Shown in pieces: positions 53,145 through 62,684 of a stretch of 64,000 nucleotides of DNA (positions within the stretch are counted from its first letter, which is position 1; each line of letters starts with the position of its first letter). A model generated the notes under the pieces. That model was not told where the DNA came from. It did not search any database and was given only the letters and a program-made list of their open reading frames with translations. This DNA is from Mucilaginibacter rubeus (GTDB taxonomy: Bacteria > Bacteroidota > Bacteroidia > Sphingobacteriales > Sphingobacteriaceae): positions 248,001-312,000 of the forward strand of contig NZ_BMKD01000005.1 in the NCBI RefSeq assembly GCF_014643835.1, written 5' to 3'. Both the position numbers and the translations under genes were made by a program.

Positions 53145-54380
53145 ATGAGCAATATTAATTTAATTGATTCTTTTCAGGAATTTAAAGATTTCAAGAACAT
53201 TGACCGCCCTACCATGATGAGCGTACTGGAAGACGTTTTCAGAAGCATGATCAGGAAAAAGTACGGTACGGACGAAAATTGCGACGTAATTGTGAACACC
53301 GACAACGGTGACTTAGAGATCTGGCGTACACGTAAAGTTATGGAAGATGGCTTTAGCGAAGATGATGACCTGGAGATAGAACTTGCCGAAGCACACCTGT
53401 ATGACGCCGACCTTGAAGTTGGTGATGACTATATTGAACAGATCACTTTAGAAAGCTTTGGCCGCCGTGCTATTTTAGCCGCCCGCCAAACGCTGGTATC
53501 AAAAATTCTGGAATTAGAGAAAGACGAGATCTTCAAAAAATATAAAGACCGCGTAGGTGAAATTGTTACAGGCGAGGTTTACCAGGTTTGGAAAAAAGAA
53601 ACTCTGGTACTTGATGACGAAGGTAACGAACTGTTGCTGCCAAAAACAGAGCAGATCCCGGCCGACTACTTTAAAAAGGGCGATAGCGTTAAAGCTGTTG
53701 TATCTAAGGTAGATATGCTGAACAGCAATCCTAAGATCATCATTTCGCGTACAGCGCCTGAATTTTTACAGCGTTTGTTTGAGCTTGAAGTTCCTGAGAT
53801 TTTTGATGGCTTAATTACCATCAAGAAAATTGTACGCGAACCGGGCGAGCGTGCTAAAGTTGCCGTTGAATCATATGACGACCGTATCGATCCGGTTGGT
53901 GCCTGCGTAGGTATGAAAGGGTCACGGATCCACGGTATAGTACGGGAGTTAAAAAATGAAAATATCGACGTTATTAACTTTACCAACAACGTTCAGCTAT
54001 ATATTCAGCGTGCATTGTCGCCTGCCAAAATCACTTCTATTAAATTAGATGATGAGAAAAAAACAGCTGCTGTGTATTTAAAACCCGACCAGGTATCGTT
54101 AGCTATCGGTCGTGGCGGGCACAACATTAAGCTGGCAGGAAAATTGACAGGCTACGAAATTGATGTTTACCGTGAGGCTGATGAGCATGACGAGGATGTG
54201 GACATCGAAGAATTTTCAGACGAGATTGAAGGCTGGATCATTGATGAATTTAAACGTATTGGTTTAGATACAGCAAAATCAGTGCTGGCCTTAACCGTTG
54301 GTGAATTGGTAAAACGTACCGATTTAGAGGAAGAAACAGTAAAAGAAGTGCTATCAATATTGAATGCGGAGTTTGAATAA
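53145..54380 (+). CDS. nusA: Transcription termination/antitermination factor NusA
   Basis: A 411-residue RNA-polymerase-binding protein. The N-domain (about 1-130), S1 domain (about 135-200, GEIVTGEVYQVWKKETLV), two KH domains (about 230-345, DPVGACVGMKGSRIHGIVREL and SLAIGRGGHNIKLA) and a single short C-terminal helix-hairpin (about 375-411) are visible. In E. coli NusA also controls its own operon, which may link to the leader hairpin here. Confidence 0.97.
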   Translation: MSNINLIDSFQEFKDFKNIDRPTMMSVLEDVFRSMIRKKYGTDENCDVIVNTDNGDLEIWRTRKVMEDGFSEDDDLEIELAEAHLYDADLEVGDDYIEQITLESFGRRAILAARQTLVSKILELEKDEIFKKYKDRVGEIVTGEVYQVWKKETLVLDDEGNELLLPKTEQIPADYFKKGDSVKAVVSKVDMLNSNPKIIISRTAPEFLQRLFELEVPEIFDGLITIKKIVREPGERAKVAVESYDDRIDPVGACVGMKGSRIHGIVRELKNENIDVINFTNNVQLYIQRALSPAKITSIKLDDEKKTAAVYLKPDQVSLAIGRGGHNIKLAGKLTGYEIDVYREADEHDEDVDIEEFSDEIEGWIIDEFKRIGLDTAKSVLALTVGELVKRTDLEEETVKEVLSILNAEFE

Positions 54381-54403
54381 GCGGAATAAGCAAATTAAAA
54401 TCG

Positions 54404-54411
54404 TATTTTTG
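54404..54411 (+). promoter_or_regulatory. Possible internal -7 box before infB
   Basis: TATTTTTG matches the -7 consensus and lies 29 bases before the infB ATG in the 60-base gap after nusA. No -33 element is seen at the proper spacing, so it is a weak candidate for an internal promoter. Confidence 0.3.
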
Positions 54412-54440
54412 CACTAAATAAGCAGAGAAAGTAATATTAA

Positions 54441-57400
54441 ATGTCAGAAGACAAATCCATAAAATTAATTAAAGCAGTAAAAGAACTGAACATTGGCATG
54501 GGTACCCTTGTCGATTATTTAGCTACCAAAGGATACAAGGTTGACAAGCATCCTATGGCCAAGCTGGATAATGACATGTACAATGCCCTGTTAAAGGAAT
54601 TTGCTGTTGACAAAAGTATTAAGGAGGAAGCTAAGCAGATCAGTATCGGAAAGATAAGGAAAGAAGAGCCTGCTGCACAGTTTCCTGAAAAGCCGGTTGA
54701 GAACCGCCGTTCGCGCGATTTTGAGAACGAAGAGATACTGATCAAGAATACAGGGCACTTTGCACAGCCGCAGGTTGAAAAACCAAAACCGGCCGAGCCT
54801 GCTCCGGCAGCGCAAGCTCCTGCACGTTCTGATGAGCGCAATGACGTATTACCTGGTGTTAAGGTGGTTGGAAAAATTGACCTTAACAACCTGAATGCTA
54901 AGCCACAGGCGGAGAAGCCTGCGGAAAAACCAGCGGAAGTAGTTGTTAAACAACCCGAGCCAGTTGCACAGGCACCTGCGCCAACACCGGCTCCGGCACC
55001 TGCCGAGCCAAAAGTTGAAGCGCCACAGCCGGTAGCCCCGGTTGTGCCCGAACCACCAAAGGTTGAAACGCCAAAACCGGCAGCTCCGGTTGCCGAAGCA
55101 CCCAAAGCTGAAGAGCCTAAAGCGCCTGTTGCTGAAAAAGCACCGGTTGCAACACCTCCGGCTGCTCCCGAAACTCCGGCTGCACCAGTAGCTGATGACA
55201 GCCAGGAGCCAGACGTGATCCGTGCTAAAGCCGAGCGTTTAACAGGGCCAAACATTATTGGGAAGATCCAGTTGCCGGTTAACGCGCCAAAACGCAACCC
55301 GGTAGCTTCATCATCAAATTCAAATAATAACTCGGCCGATCACAAACGCAAACGTAAGCGTAAAGATAACCAGGGCAACCCGCAGCAAGGCGGCGGTAAC
55401 CATCCGCATGGCCAGCAGGGCGGTGGTGGCAATCACCCGCAACAAGGTCAACAGCCCAGCGGTGGTGGTACCATTAATCCTAACCGCCCGGATTTCAGGA
55501 ACCGTACACATGGAGCACCCGGAAACAGCGGGCCAGGTCAGGGCCAGGGAGGTCATGGCGGTGGTAACCGCCCGGATTTCAGGAACAACCGCAATAATCC
55601 GCCTCAACATACAGGACCGAAGGAAGAACCTTCAGAAAAAGACATACAAGACCAGATCAAGGCTACACTTGCACGCTTAAGTGGAGCAGGTAAGTCGGGC
55701 AAGTTTGCACAGCGCGCTAAATTCCGTCGTCAAAAACGTGATGACGTTGCTGCAAGTGCCGAAGAACTGGCAATGGAACAGGAACTGCAATCAAAAGTAT
55801 TGAAGGTTACGGAGTTCGTAACGGCAAATGAGCTGGCAAGTATGATGGATGTATCTGTAACGCAGATCATATCTACCTGTATGAGCCTGGGTATGTTCGT
55901 TTCCATTAACCAAAGGCTTGATGCCGAAACACTTTCAATTGTGGCCGATGAGTTTGGCTACCAGGTTGAATTTGTGAAGCCGCAGGATGAGGAAGCCAAC
56001 CTTGACCAGCCTGATGATCCGGCCGACCTGGTGACTCGTGCACCAATCGTAACCATCATGGGCCACGTTGACCACGGTAAAACCTCATTGCTCGACTTTA
56101 TACGCAAAACCAACGTAATAGGCGGCGAAGCGGGTGGTATAACCCAGCACATTGGTGCTTACGAAGTAACATTGCCTGATAACAAAGGAAAGATCACCTT
56201 CCTGGATACGCCGGGTCACGAAGCGTTTACCGCGATGCGTGCAAGGGGTGCGCAGGTTACAGATATTGTAATTATAGTGATAGCTGCCGATGACAGCGTG
56301 ATGCCGCAAACCCGCGAGGCCATAAACCACGCGCAGGCTGCAGGTGCACCAATCATCTTCGCCTTTAACAAAATTGACAAGCCGGGTGCCAATGCCGATA
56401 AGGTAAGGGAACAATTATCGGCCATGAATATTTTGGTTGAAGAGTGGGGCGGTAAATACCAGTCGCAGGAAATTTCGGCCAAAACCGGCTTAAATGTTGA
56501 CTTGTTATTGGAAAAAGTATTGCTTGAAGCCGAATTGCTCGAATTGAAAGCTAACCCTAACAAACGTGCCGTAGGTACCGTTATTGAAGCAGCTTTAGAT
56601 AAAGGCCGTGGCATTGTTACCACCATCCTTGTACAGGCAGGCCGCTTAAAAGTAGGTGATCCGATACTGGCAGGCTGCTATAGCGGTCGTGTTAAAGCGT
56701 TAACCAACGAGCGTGGCCAGCGTGTAGATTCAGCAGGACCATCAACACCGGTACAGGTATTAGGTATGCAGGGCGCACCAACCGCGGGCGATAAGTTCAA
56801 CGCGCTTGAAAGCGAAGTTGAGGCACGTGAAATTGCCAACAAACGCCTGCAATTGCAACGTGAACAAGGCTTACGTACCCAGAAACACATCACTCTTGAT
56901 GAGATCGGCCGTCGTTTGGCAGTTGGTAACTTCAAGGAGCTTAACATCATTGTTAAAGGTGACGTGGATGGTTCTATCGAGGCCTTGTCAGATTCATTGC
57001 TGAAACTGTCTACCGAGCAAATCCAGGTGAACATCATCTCGAAAGCGGTAGGTCAGATCTCCGAATCAGACGTATTGCTGGCATCGGCATCCGACGCGAT
57101 CATCATTGGTTTCCAGGTACGCCCTTCAGGTAGTGCCCGTAAACTGGCCGAAGCTGAACAGATTGATATCAGGTTGTACTCTATCATCTACGACGCGATC
57201 AACGAAATCAAAGCGGCAATGGAAGGTATGCTTGCACCAACCTTTGAAGAGAAGATTGTGGCTAACGTCGAAATCCGCGAAACCTTTAAGATCAGCAAAG
57301 TGGGTACCATTGCAGGTTGTATGGTATTGGATGGTAAAATTAACCGTAACAGTAAGATCCGCATCATCCGCGATGGCGTGGTGATCTACACAGGCGAACT

Positions 57401-57545
57401 GGCTTCACTGAAACGCTTTAAAGATGACGTGAAAGAAGTAAGCGCAGGTTATGAGTGCGGTTTGAACATCAACAACTTTAACAACATTGAAGTTGGCGAT
57501 ATCGTTGAAGCTTACGAAAACGTGGAAGTTAAACGCAAGCTGTAA
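54441..57545 (+). CDS. infB: Translation initiation factor IF-2
   Basis: GTPase of 1034 residues that places initiator tRNA on the ribosome. The N-terminal IF2_N-like segment (about 1-55) is followed by a Pro/Ala/Glu-rich linker (about 110-263) and a Gly/Asn/Gln/His-rich basic linker (about 287-400). A second IF2_N-type helix set lies at about 450-490. The G domain starts at about 530 with [12 protein letters not shown] (G1), DTPGHEAF (G3) and NKID (G4), and domains II-IV follow to the end. It is the last gene of the rimP-nusA-infB operon and has a strong terminator. Confidence 0.98.
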   Translation: MSEDKSIKLIKAVKELNIGMGTLVDYLATKGYKVDKHPMAKLDNDMYNALLKEFAVDKSIKEEAKQISIGKIRKEEPAAQFPEKPVENRRSRDFENEEILIKNTGHFAQPQVEKPKPAEPAPAAQAPARSDERNDVLPGVKVVGKIDLNNLNAKPQAEKPAEKPAEVVVKQPEPVAQAPAPTPAPAPAEPKVEAPQPVAPVVPEPPKVETPKPAAPVAEAPKAEEPKAPVAEKAPVATPPAAPETPAAPVADDSQEPDVIRAKAERLTGPNIIGKIQLPVNAPKRNPVASSSNSNNNSADHKRKRKRKDNQGNPQQGGGNHPHGQQGGGGNHPQQGQQPSGGGTINPNRPDFRNRTHGAPGNSGPGQGQGGHGGGNRPDFRNNRNNPPQHTGPKEEPSEKDIQDQIKATLARLSGAGKSGKFAQRAKFRRQKRDDVAASAEELAMEQELQSKVLKVTEFVTANELASMMDVSVTQIISTCMSLGMFVSINQRLDAETLSIVADEFGYQVEFVKPQDEEANLDQPDDPADLVTRAPIVTIMGHVDHGKTSLLDFIRKTNVIGGEAGGITQHIGAYEVTLPDNKGKITFLDTPGHEAFTAMRARGAQVTDIVIIVIAADDSVMPQTREAINHAQAAGAPIIFAFNKIDKPGANADKVREQLSAMNILVEEWGGKYQSQEISAKTGLNVDLLLEKVLLEAELLELKANPNKRAVGTVIEAALDKGRGIVTTILVQAGRLKVGDPILAGCYSGRVKALTNERGQRVDSAGPSTPVQVLGMQGAPTAGDKFNALESEVEAREIANKRLQLQREQGLRTQKHITLDEIGRRLAVGNFKELNIIVKGDVDGSIEALSDSLLKLSTEQIQVNIISKAVGQISESDVLLASASDAIIIGFQVRPSGSARKLAEAEQIDIRLYSIIYDAINEIKAAMEGMLAPTFEEKIVANVEIRETFKISKVGTIAGCMVLDGKINRNSKIRIIRDGVVIYTGELASLKRFKDDVKEVSAGYECGLNINNFNNIEVGDIVEAYENVEVKRKL

Positions 57546-57568
57546 TCTATAACAGCTTTAAAATATCC

Positions 57569-57601
57569 AAGGGCTTATCTGAACAGATGAGCCCTTTTTT
57601 G
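57569..57601 (+). terminator. Terminator of infB
   Basis: AAGGGCTTATCT (57569-57580) and AGATGAGCCCTT (57585-57596) form a 12-bp stem with one G-U pair around GAAC, followed by TTTT. It starts 24 bases after the infB stop. Confidence 0.9.
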
Positions 57602-57650
57602 TTGGGGCTTTCTCACAAAGCGGTCTGTATTCTCAGAGGAGGACTCCGGG

Positions 57651-57815
57651 ACTGGTCGAAGTTTAGCGATAGCTAACTTCGTCCTAAAATGAGTTAAGCT
57701 TTCAGCTTAACTTGTTCTAACTTGATTCAACTTTAATAGGTCTTTGGTAAAGCTCGCAAGCAGGATGCTTGCTTTATTTCAGGACGAAGTTAGCTATCGC
57801 TAAACTTCGACCAGT
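57651..57815. repeat. 165-bp nested inverted-repeat element (MITE/REP-like)
   Basis: The left arm 57651-57685 is a perfect 35-base reverse complement of the right arm 57781-57815. Each arm is itself an imperfect palindrome (CGAAGTT...AACTTCG). The 95-base centre has two more perfect hairpins: AGTTAAGCT/AGCTTAACT (57692-57712) and GCAAGCA/TGCTTGC (57756-57772). No target-site duplication or gene is seen inside. It could be a MITE, a REP-like palindromic unit or a structured RNA. Confidence 0.8.
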
Positions 57816-58085
57816 GATGGGCAAGTGAGAGAGTCGTATATAAAGCACAGCCAAGCATTACTTTACAACTTCTTCCTTTTATCTTAATTATTTCTTTGGT
57901 GGGGAATCAATTATTCATAATCACTTAAGTTACTAAAACTTTCGTCATAAATTTAACCATTAACTGAAGATTAACTTGGACCAGCTAACTTAATCCCCGT
58001 GTAACAACTTTGTTAACACAATATATTCCCAATTTTAATTTATAATAAATAGGTTTGTTTTAACTGATCTTATAATTTATTATAT
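57816..58085. other. AT-rich upstream region of the M28 peptidase gene
   Basis: About 270 bases, very AT-rich, that should hold the promoter for the M28 gene. GTTAAC (58012-58017) and CAACTTTG just before it are the only near-consensus elements seen. No gene is supported. Confidence 0.35.
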
Positions 58086-59651
58086 ATGAAATTAAAACTA
58101 CTCTTTTCGTGTTTAATTACGGCTGGTATTGCAGTACCGTCGTTTGCGCAGGAACCTGTTGATGCGGCCATGGTTCAAAAAATAAGGGAAGAAGGCCTTA
58201 ACCATTCAAAGGTAATGGAAACGGCTTTTTATCTTACAGATGTTTCGGGCCCAAGGCTTGCCAATTCTCCGGGCTTAAAGCGCGCCCAAAACTGGGCTGT
58301 TAATCAGCTTAAAACCTGGGGCATGGCCAACTCCAAGTTGGAGGCCTGGGGTAAATTTGGCAAAGGCTGGGAAGTTCAAAAAAACTATGCGGCTATCACG
58401 GTTCCTTACTATCATGCTATTATCGCCATACCTAAAGCATGGACACCGGGTACAAATGGTTTGATCAAAGGCGAAGTGATGATAATCAAAGCCGATTCGG
58501 CAGCAGAGCTTGAGCAATACAAAGGTAAGCTGGCCGGCAAAATCGTGATATTTGATACTAAAGCACCAACAGAACGTACCTGGAAAGTGGATGCCGCCCG
58601 TTATACCGATGAGGAACTTACCGAAATGGCCAACGCGAAAGCTGCGCCTGCCGGCCCTCGCAGGAACGCTGTGGACCCCAACGCGGCCCAAATGGCCGCT
58701 TTCCGTAAATTACGTGCATTCAGGACTGCATTAAGCCAATTTTTGGTTGATGAAAAAGCTGGCTTGGTGTTAAGCCAGGCCCGCGGTACTGATGGTACTG
58801 TGTTTACCACCAACGGCGCTTCATACGCCGATACCGCAAAAGCGGTAGCACCCGAGCTTGAAACCAGCAGCGAAGATTACCAGCGCATTTTGCGCCTTAT
58901 AAAAGGTGGCCAGCCGGTACAACTGGAAGCTGATATTAAAACCCAATTCATTACCGACGACCTGCAGGGCTATGATGTAGTCGCTGAAATTCCCGGAACG
59001 GACAAAAAGCTGAAAGACCAGGTAGTAATGCTTGGCGGCCACCTTGATTCATGGCATGCCGCTACCGGTGCTACCGATAATGCAGCGGGCAGCGCGGTAA
59101 TGCTGGAGGCCATGCGTATTTTAAAAGCGATTAACTTTAAACCCAAACGCACCATTCGCATCGCCTTATGGAGTTCGGAAGAGCAGGGCTTATTTGGTTC
59201 GCGCGGATATGTGGCCAATCATTTTGGCGATCCTAAAACGATGGAGCTTAAACCCGAACAAGCAAAGCTTTCGGCCTATTACAACCTTGATAATGGAACC
59301 GGCAAGATCCGTGGAGTGTATTTGCAGGGAGATTCGGCCGCGGCACCTATCTTTAAAGCCTGGCTTGAACCTTTTAAAGATCTTGGCGCCACCACGCTTA
59401 CCATTCGTAATACCGGCGGTACCGATCACCTTTCATTTGATGCCGTTGGCATTCCGGGCTTCCAGTTTATCCAGGATGCTATTGATTACGGTTCACGTAC
59501 CCATCATAGTAATCAGGACACTTACGATCGCCTTATTGAAGACGACCTGAAACAAGCCGCTACCATTGTTGCTTCATTTGTTTACCATACGGCACAACGC
59601 GCCGAAATGATACCGCGCAAAGAGCTGCCAAAGCCTCAACCGGCAAGGTAA
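58086..59651 (+). CDS. M28-family metallopeptidase
   Basis: Exported aminopeptidase-like protein of 521 residues with a signal peptide (1-21, ending SFAQ). A PA-type insert is visible at about 110-270, and the catalytic domain has the zinc site residues in LGGHLDSWHAATGATDNAAG (His, Asp), WSSEEQGLFGSRGY (Glu pair) and NTGGTDHLSFD. M28 proteins of this build cleave N-terminal residues from peptides in the periplasm. A perfect terminator follows. Confidence 0.93.
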   Translation: MKLKLLFSCLITAGIAVPSFAQEPVDAAMVQKIREEGLNHSKVMETAFYLTDVSGPRLANSPGLKRAQNWAVNQLKTWGMANSKLEAWGKFGKGWEVQKNYAAITVPYYHAIIAIPKAWTPGTNGLIKGEVMIIKADSAAELEQYKGKLAGKIVIFDTKAPTERTWKVDAARYTDEELTEMANAKAAPAGPRRNAVDPNAAQMAAFRKLRAFRTALSQFLVDEKAGLVLSQARGTDGTVFTTNGASYADTAKAVAPELETSSEDYQRILRLIKGGQPVQLEADIKTQFITDDLQGYDVVAEIPGTDKKLKDQVVMLGGHLDSWHAATGATDNAAGSAVMLEAMRILKAINFKPKRTIRIALWSSEEQGLFGSRGYVANHFGDPKTMELKPEQAKLSAYYNLDNGTGKIRGVYLQGDSAAAPIFKAWLEPFKDLGATTLTIRNTGGTDHLSFDAVGIPGFQFIQDAIDYGSRTHHSNQDTYDRLIEDDLKQAATIVASFVYHTAQRAEMIPRKELPKPQPAR

Positions 59652-59672
59652 AAATGTTAGGATATTTATAGA

Positions 59673-59705
59673 AAAGCGATGCTCCCGGGCATCGCTTTTT
59701 TTGTT
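59673..59705 (+). terminator. Terminator after the M28 peptidase gene
   Basis: AAAGCGATGC (59673-59682) and GCATCGCTTT (59689-59698) pair perfectly around a 6-base loop, followed by a T run. It is 21 bases past the stop codon. Confidence 0.92.
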
Positions 59706-59839
59706 TAACCTTTATGCTGTTGGCCTTTCAGTGCGGACTTAGTGTATTCAGGGTTTATAATAGAAATAGGCCAATACATATGAAAAGCACCTCGTTATTA
59801 GCTTATTTTCTTTAAATAGAATGGTCGGCAGGCAGTTAA

Positions 59840-59871
59840 TTTCCATAAACCATTTTAATAAATTAATTTTG
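59840..59871 (+). promoter_or_regulatory. Promoter of the ECF sigma factor gene
   Basis: TTTC (59840-59843; one off TTTG), 20-base spacer, perfect -7 TAATTTTG (59864-59871). The ATG at 59880 is eight bases on, so the mRNA has almost no leader. Confidence 0.55.
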
Positions 59872-59879
59872 TATGTTTA

Positions 59880-60449
59880 ATGAGCCTATTTATAAAACCC
59901 CAAAAACCAGGGAAATCAACAGACGAAGAACTACTTAGTGATTATCGCGCAAGCGGTAACCTAACAGTTTTGGGCAGCTTATATGAAAGATATATGCCCC
60001 TTGTTTATGGCGTTTGCCTTAAATATCTGAAAGATGAAGAACTGGCCAAAGACGCGGTAATGGGCATTTTTGAGGAGCTGGTTGATAAGGTTAAAAAGCA
60101 TGAGATTAACCAGTTCAGGAATTGGGTGTATGTACTTGGGCGCAATTATTGCTTGATGCAGTTAAGAAGCGGTAAAAAGATGGAGTTGGTTAATTTAGAT
60201 GAAGTTATGGAATTTACCCCCTTTTTGCATCCTGAGGATAATAACAGGGAAGAGGCTTTGAAAGCTTTGGAGCACTGCATAGCAGGGTTAACCGGCGGGC
60301 AAAAACAAAGTATCGACCTGTTTTATTTAAAAGAGAAGTGTTATAAAGAAATTGCCGGGATAACAGGATATACTTTAAATGAGGTAAAGAGTTATATCCA
60401 GAACGGTAAGAGGAATTTGAAAATTTGCCTCGAACGGAACAGTGCATAG
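59880..60449 (+). CDS. ECF-type RNA polymerase sigma factor
   Basis: A 189-residue sigma-70-family factor. Region 2 (about 15-85, DEELLSDYRASGNLTVLGSLYERYMPLVYGVCLKYLKDEELAKDAVMGIFEEL) and region 4 (about 125-185, GGQKQSIDLFYLKEKCYKEIAGITGYTLNEVKSYIQNGKRNL) are clear. It is followed, with an 8-base overlap, by a membrane protein with an anti-sigma-like N-terminus. No SusC/SusD pair is adjacent, so the target regulon lies elsewhere. Confidence 0.94.
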   Translation: MSLFIKPQKPGKSTDEELLSDYRASGNLTVLGSLYERYMPLVYGVCLKYLKDEELAKDAVMGIFEELVDKVKKHEINQFRNWVYVLGRNYCLMQLRSGKKMELVNLDEVMEFTPFLHPEDNNREEALKALEHCIAGLTGGQKQSIDLFYLKEKCYKEIAGITGYTLNEVKSYIQNGKRNLKICLERNSA

Positions 60450-61833
60450 TAAAAAGGCAAATATATTGCAAATACAGAAGTATCTCAACGGAGAGCTTGA
60501 TGCCCGTGCTATGCATAAACTGGAGATGGAGGCACTAAACGACCCTTTTTTGATGGATGCATTGGAAGGATATGAAAACATGGGGACAAGTCAACAATTA
60601 AACCTTGCTGACCTTAGCTCAAGACTGCGGCAGCGTACCGGAGAAAATAAAGGCCGTGTAATGCCGTGGACCGTTTGGCCCATAGCGGCTTCGGTTTTAA
60701 TAGCATTAAGTTTGGGAGGCCTTTATCTTAACAGATCTCCTAAAGCTGAACTGCAAAGTAATAACATTGCAGGAAATAAAAATTCCATTCCGCCCATGGC
60801 AGCTGCCGCCGATACCGTAAAGACCGGCGATACAGTTAAAAAAGCGAGTGCCAATACGCCCATACAGGCCCCATCAGTTGCAGTAAATAAAAAATCAAGA
60901 CGGGCAAAGCAATCGGCTAATGCGCTTTATCAGCAGGAAATCTCCGCTGGCGACAATAAAACAGCTTCGAATGATGTTCCGCCTCCTGTGGGCAGCAATC
61001 CTTTAGCAGAACCGGCAACTCCGCCCGCTGCTGCTAAAGATAAAGTTGTTTTGAAAGAAGAAGGCAATTTAAGTGAGCGGATAGTAGCAGGATACACAGC
61101 TCCAATTGCAAAAAAAGATACAGTAAGCCAGGATGTGATAGCATTAAGAGCGAATACTACTGTAGCTAAATCAAAAGCCCCGCTGCAATTTAAATTACCC
61201 GGAAAGGTTGACGGCGTTACATCTTCGCCAGCAACTATTTTTGGCAGCAATAAAGCGGCGGCACAATCATTATACATTGCCGGTACTATTATTTCGAGAG
61301 ATGACGGTTCGCCTTTAATTGGTGCGGCTATCAGGATCAAAGGCACCAACCGGAGCACGGTAACTGACGTTAACGGAAAATTCGCACTTAGTTCGCCGGG
61401 AGATAAGGCGACGCTTGATGTGGTTTATATTGGTTATGAGCCGAGGCAGGTTAACGCCACACGCGGCGATAGCATTAAAGTAGCGCTTAAGCCCGATTCC
61501 AGGGCCCTTAGCGAGGTGGTTGTAACTAAAAAAGACGATGACAACGGTGAGGTAAGTGTCACCGCGGCACATCCGCAACTGGGCTGGGGCAGCCTGAAAA
61601 AATATTTACAAACTAATGCCGTACTGCCTGATGGTACTGCCGGCACCGTGACCGTAACATTTACGGTATTCCCGAGCGGCATCACAGATGAGTTTAGCAT
61701 TAAAAAAAGCCTGAGTGAAGCGGCCGATCAAAAGGCCATCGAGCTTATAAAGAATGGCCCCTCATGGGTTGGCAGTACTAACAACAAACCCGAAGTTGTT
61801 ACTGTAAAGGTTAAATTCCAAAAGCAAAAATAA
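60442..61833 (+). CDS. Anti-sigma-like membrane protein with CarboxypepD_reg and TonB-like domains
   Basis: A 463-residue inner-membrane protein starting with GTG inside the sigma gene. Residues 1-55 (ILQIQKYLNGELDARAMHKLE... DPFLMDALEGYE) resemble the cytosolic anti-sigma part; a membrane helix is at about 73-93 (WPIAASVLIALSLGGLYL). A long low-complexity periplasmic linker leads to a CarboxypepD_reg domain (about 275-350) and a TonB-type C-terminus (about 385-463, TVTFTVFPSGITDEFSIKKSLSEAADQKA). It probably senses a periplasmic or TonB signal and holds the partner sigma factor; a role in TonB energising is an alternative. Confidence 0.85.
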   Translation: MHSKKANILQIQKYLNGELDARAMHKLEMEALNDPFLMDALEGYENMGTSQQLNLADLSSRLRQRTGENKGRVMPWTVWPIAASVLIALSLGGLYLNRSPKAELQSNNIAGNKNSIPPMAAAADTVKTGDTVKKASANTPIQAPSVAVNKKSRRAKQSANALYQQEISAGDNKTASNDVPPPVGSNPLAEPATPPAAAKDKVVLKEEGNLSERIVAGYTAPIAKKDTVSQDVIALRANTTVAKSKAPLQFKLPGKVDGVTSSPATIFGSNKAAAQSLYIAGTIISRDDGSPLIGAAIRIKGTNRSTVTDVNGKFALSSPGDKATLDVVYIGYEPRQVNATRGDSIKVALKPDSRALSEVVVTKKDDDNGEVSVTAAHPQLGWGSLKKYLQTNAVLPDGTAGTVTVTFTVFPSGITDEFSIKKSLSEAADQKAIELIKNGPSWVGSTNNKPEVVTVKVKFQKQK

Positions 61834-61849
61834 TATGCCCAATAAAAAA

Positions 61850-61875
61850 GCTGCGTTGAATAACATCGACGCAGC
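61850..61875 (-). terminator. Terminator of the DUF4197 gene
   Basis: GCTGCGTTGA (61850-61859) and TCGACGCAGC (61866-61875) form a 10-bp stem with one G-U pair, followed on the minus strand by TTTTTTATT. It lies between convergent genes and may also help end the rightward transcript. Confidence 0.85.
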
Positions 61876-61903
61876 CCATTTTGTATCTCTTTCTTTTATC
61901 TAT

Positions 61904-62641
61904 TTATTGTCCTGCAGTTTTTTTCCTATCAGCAAAAGCGAATACTTTTTGCAATAAAGGCGTTGTACGAGCCCCAAGATTTTGACGAATATTAAGCTCT
62001 TCTTTGGCTATCTCCACAAATAAGCCATCGATAGCCTTTTGGGTCACATAATCGCTGATATCAGGATTAAGCTTTGATACAAACGGAACCTTATTGTAGG
62101 CCTGGGCGGCATCAGTATAGTATTTGGTAGCATTCACTTTATTTAAGCTTCCCTGGATAACGGGTTTGAATTGCAGGCTTAGCTTCGCGGTAGTGGTACG
62201 TTTAAAATATTGTGTTGCCGCATCCTGGCTGCCCAATAAAATATTGGTAACATCCTGCAGGGTCATTTGTTTAATAGCATCAACAAAAATAGGTTTTGCC
62301 TGTTTTGCGGCGTCTTCGGCTGCGCGGTTAAGCGAAAGGATCACATTATCACAAAGGCTGTTCAGGCCAAGCCCGCGTAAGGTTCTCTCAGCTTTTTGCG
62401 CTTCGGGCGGAAAAAGGATCTTGATAGCGGCATTGCCAAAAAATCCGTTAACTGCCGATAGTTGATCCGAGCTTTTACCTGTGCCTATTTCAAGGGCCTG
62501 TTTTAAACCGTTGCCTATTTCAAGCGACGTTGGTGTTCCCTGGTTTTGAATAGTGGCATTAGCTACCTGGTTTAGCGTATCACAGCTGGTAAATGTAAGT
62601 AAAGCTATTAAGACGGGGATAATGAGTAGTCTTGTTTTCAT
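61904..62641 (-). CDS. DUF4197 lipoprotein
   Basis: A 245-residue lipoprotein of the DUF4197 family (MKTRLLIIPVLIALLTFTSCDTL; Cys about 20). The ATG at 62641 is chosen because of the SPII signal; an upstream in-frame ATG at 62716 lies inside the phosphate-transporter gene. Family hallmarks are QGLKQALEIGTGK-like, VNGFFGNAAIKILFPPE and FVEIAKEELNIRQNLGARTTPLLQKVF. The role is unknown. It has a perfect promoter of its own at 62656-62684. Confidence 0.9.
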   Translation of the reverse strand: MKTRLLIIPVLIALLTFTSCDTLNQVANATIQNQGTPTSLEIGNGLKQALEIGTGKSSDQLSAVNGFFGNAAIKILFPPEAQKAERTLRGLGLNSLCDNVILSLNRAAEDAAKQAKPIFVDAIKQMTLQDVTNILLGSQDAATQYFKRTTTAKLSLQFKPVIQGSLNKVNATKYYTDAAQAYNKVPFVSKLNPDISDYVTQKAIDGLFVEIAKEELNIRQNLGARTTPLLQKVFAFADRKKTAGQ

Positions 62642-62655
62642 AGTAGTAAAACTAA

Positions 62656-62684
62656 CAAAATTACTACCGGTTTGTTTAGGCAAA
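62656..62684 (-). promoter_or_regulatory. Consensus promoter for the DUF4197 gene
   Basis: On the minus strand TTTG (62684-62681), a 17-base spacer, and TAATTTTG (62663-62656) match the Bacteroidota consensus at every position. Transcription should begin near 62650, nine bases before the ATG. The -33 box overlaps the 3' end of the phosphate-transporter gene. Confidence 0.75.

Noticed and set aside
54515-55297. 260-codon minus-strand frame inside infB
   Set aside because: It is a shadow of the Pro/Ala-rich linker codons, which read as Gly/Ala/Ser-rich on the other strand; no start signal or homology.
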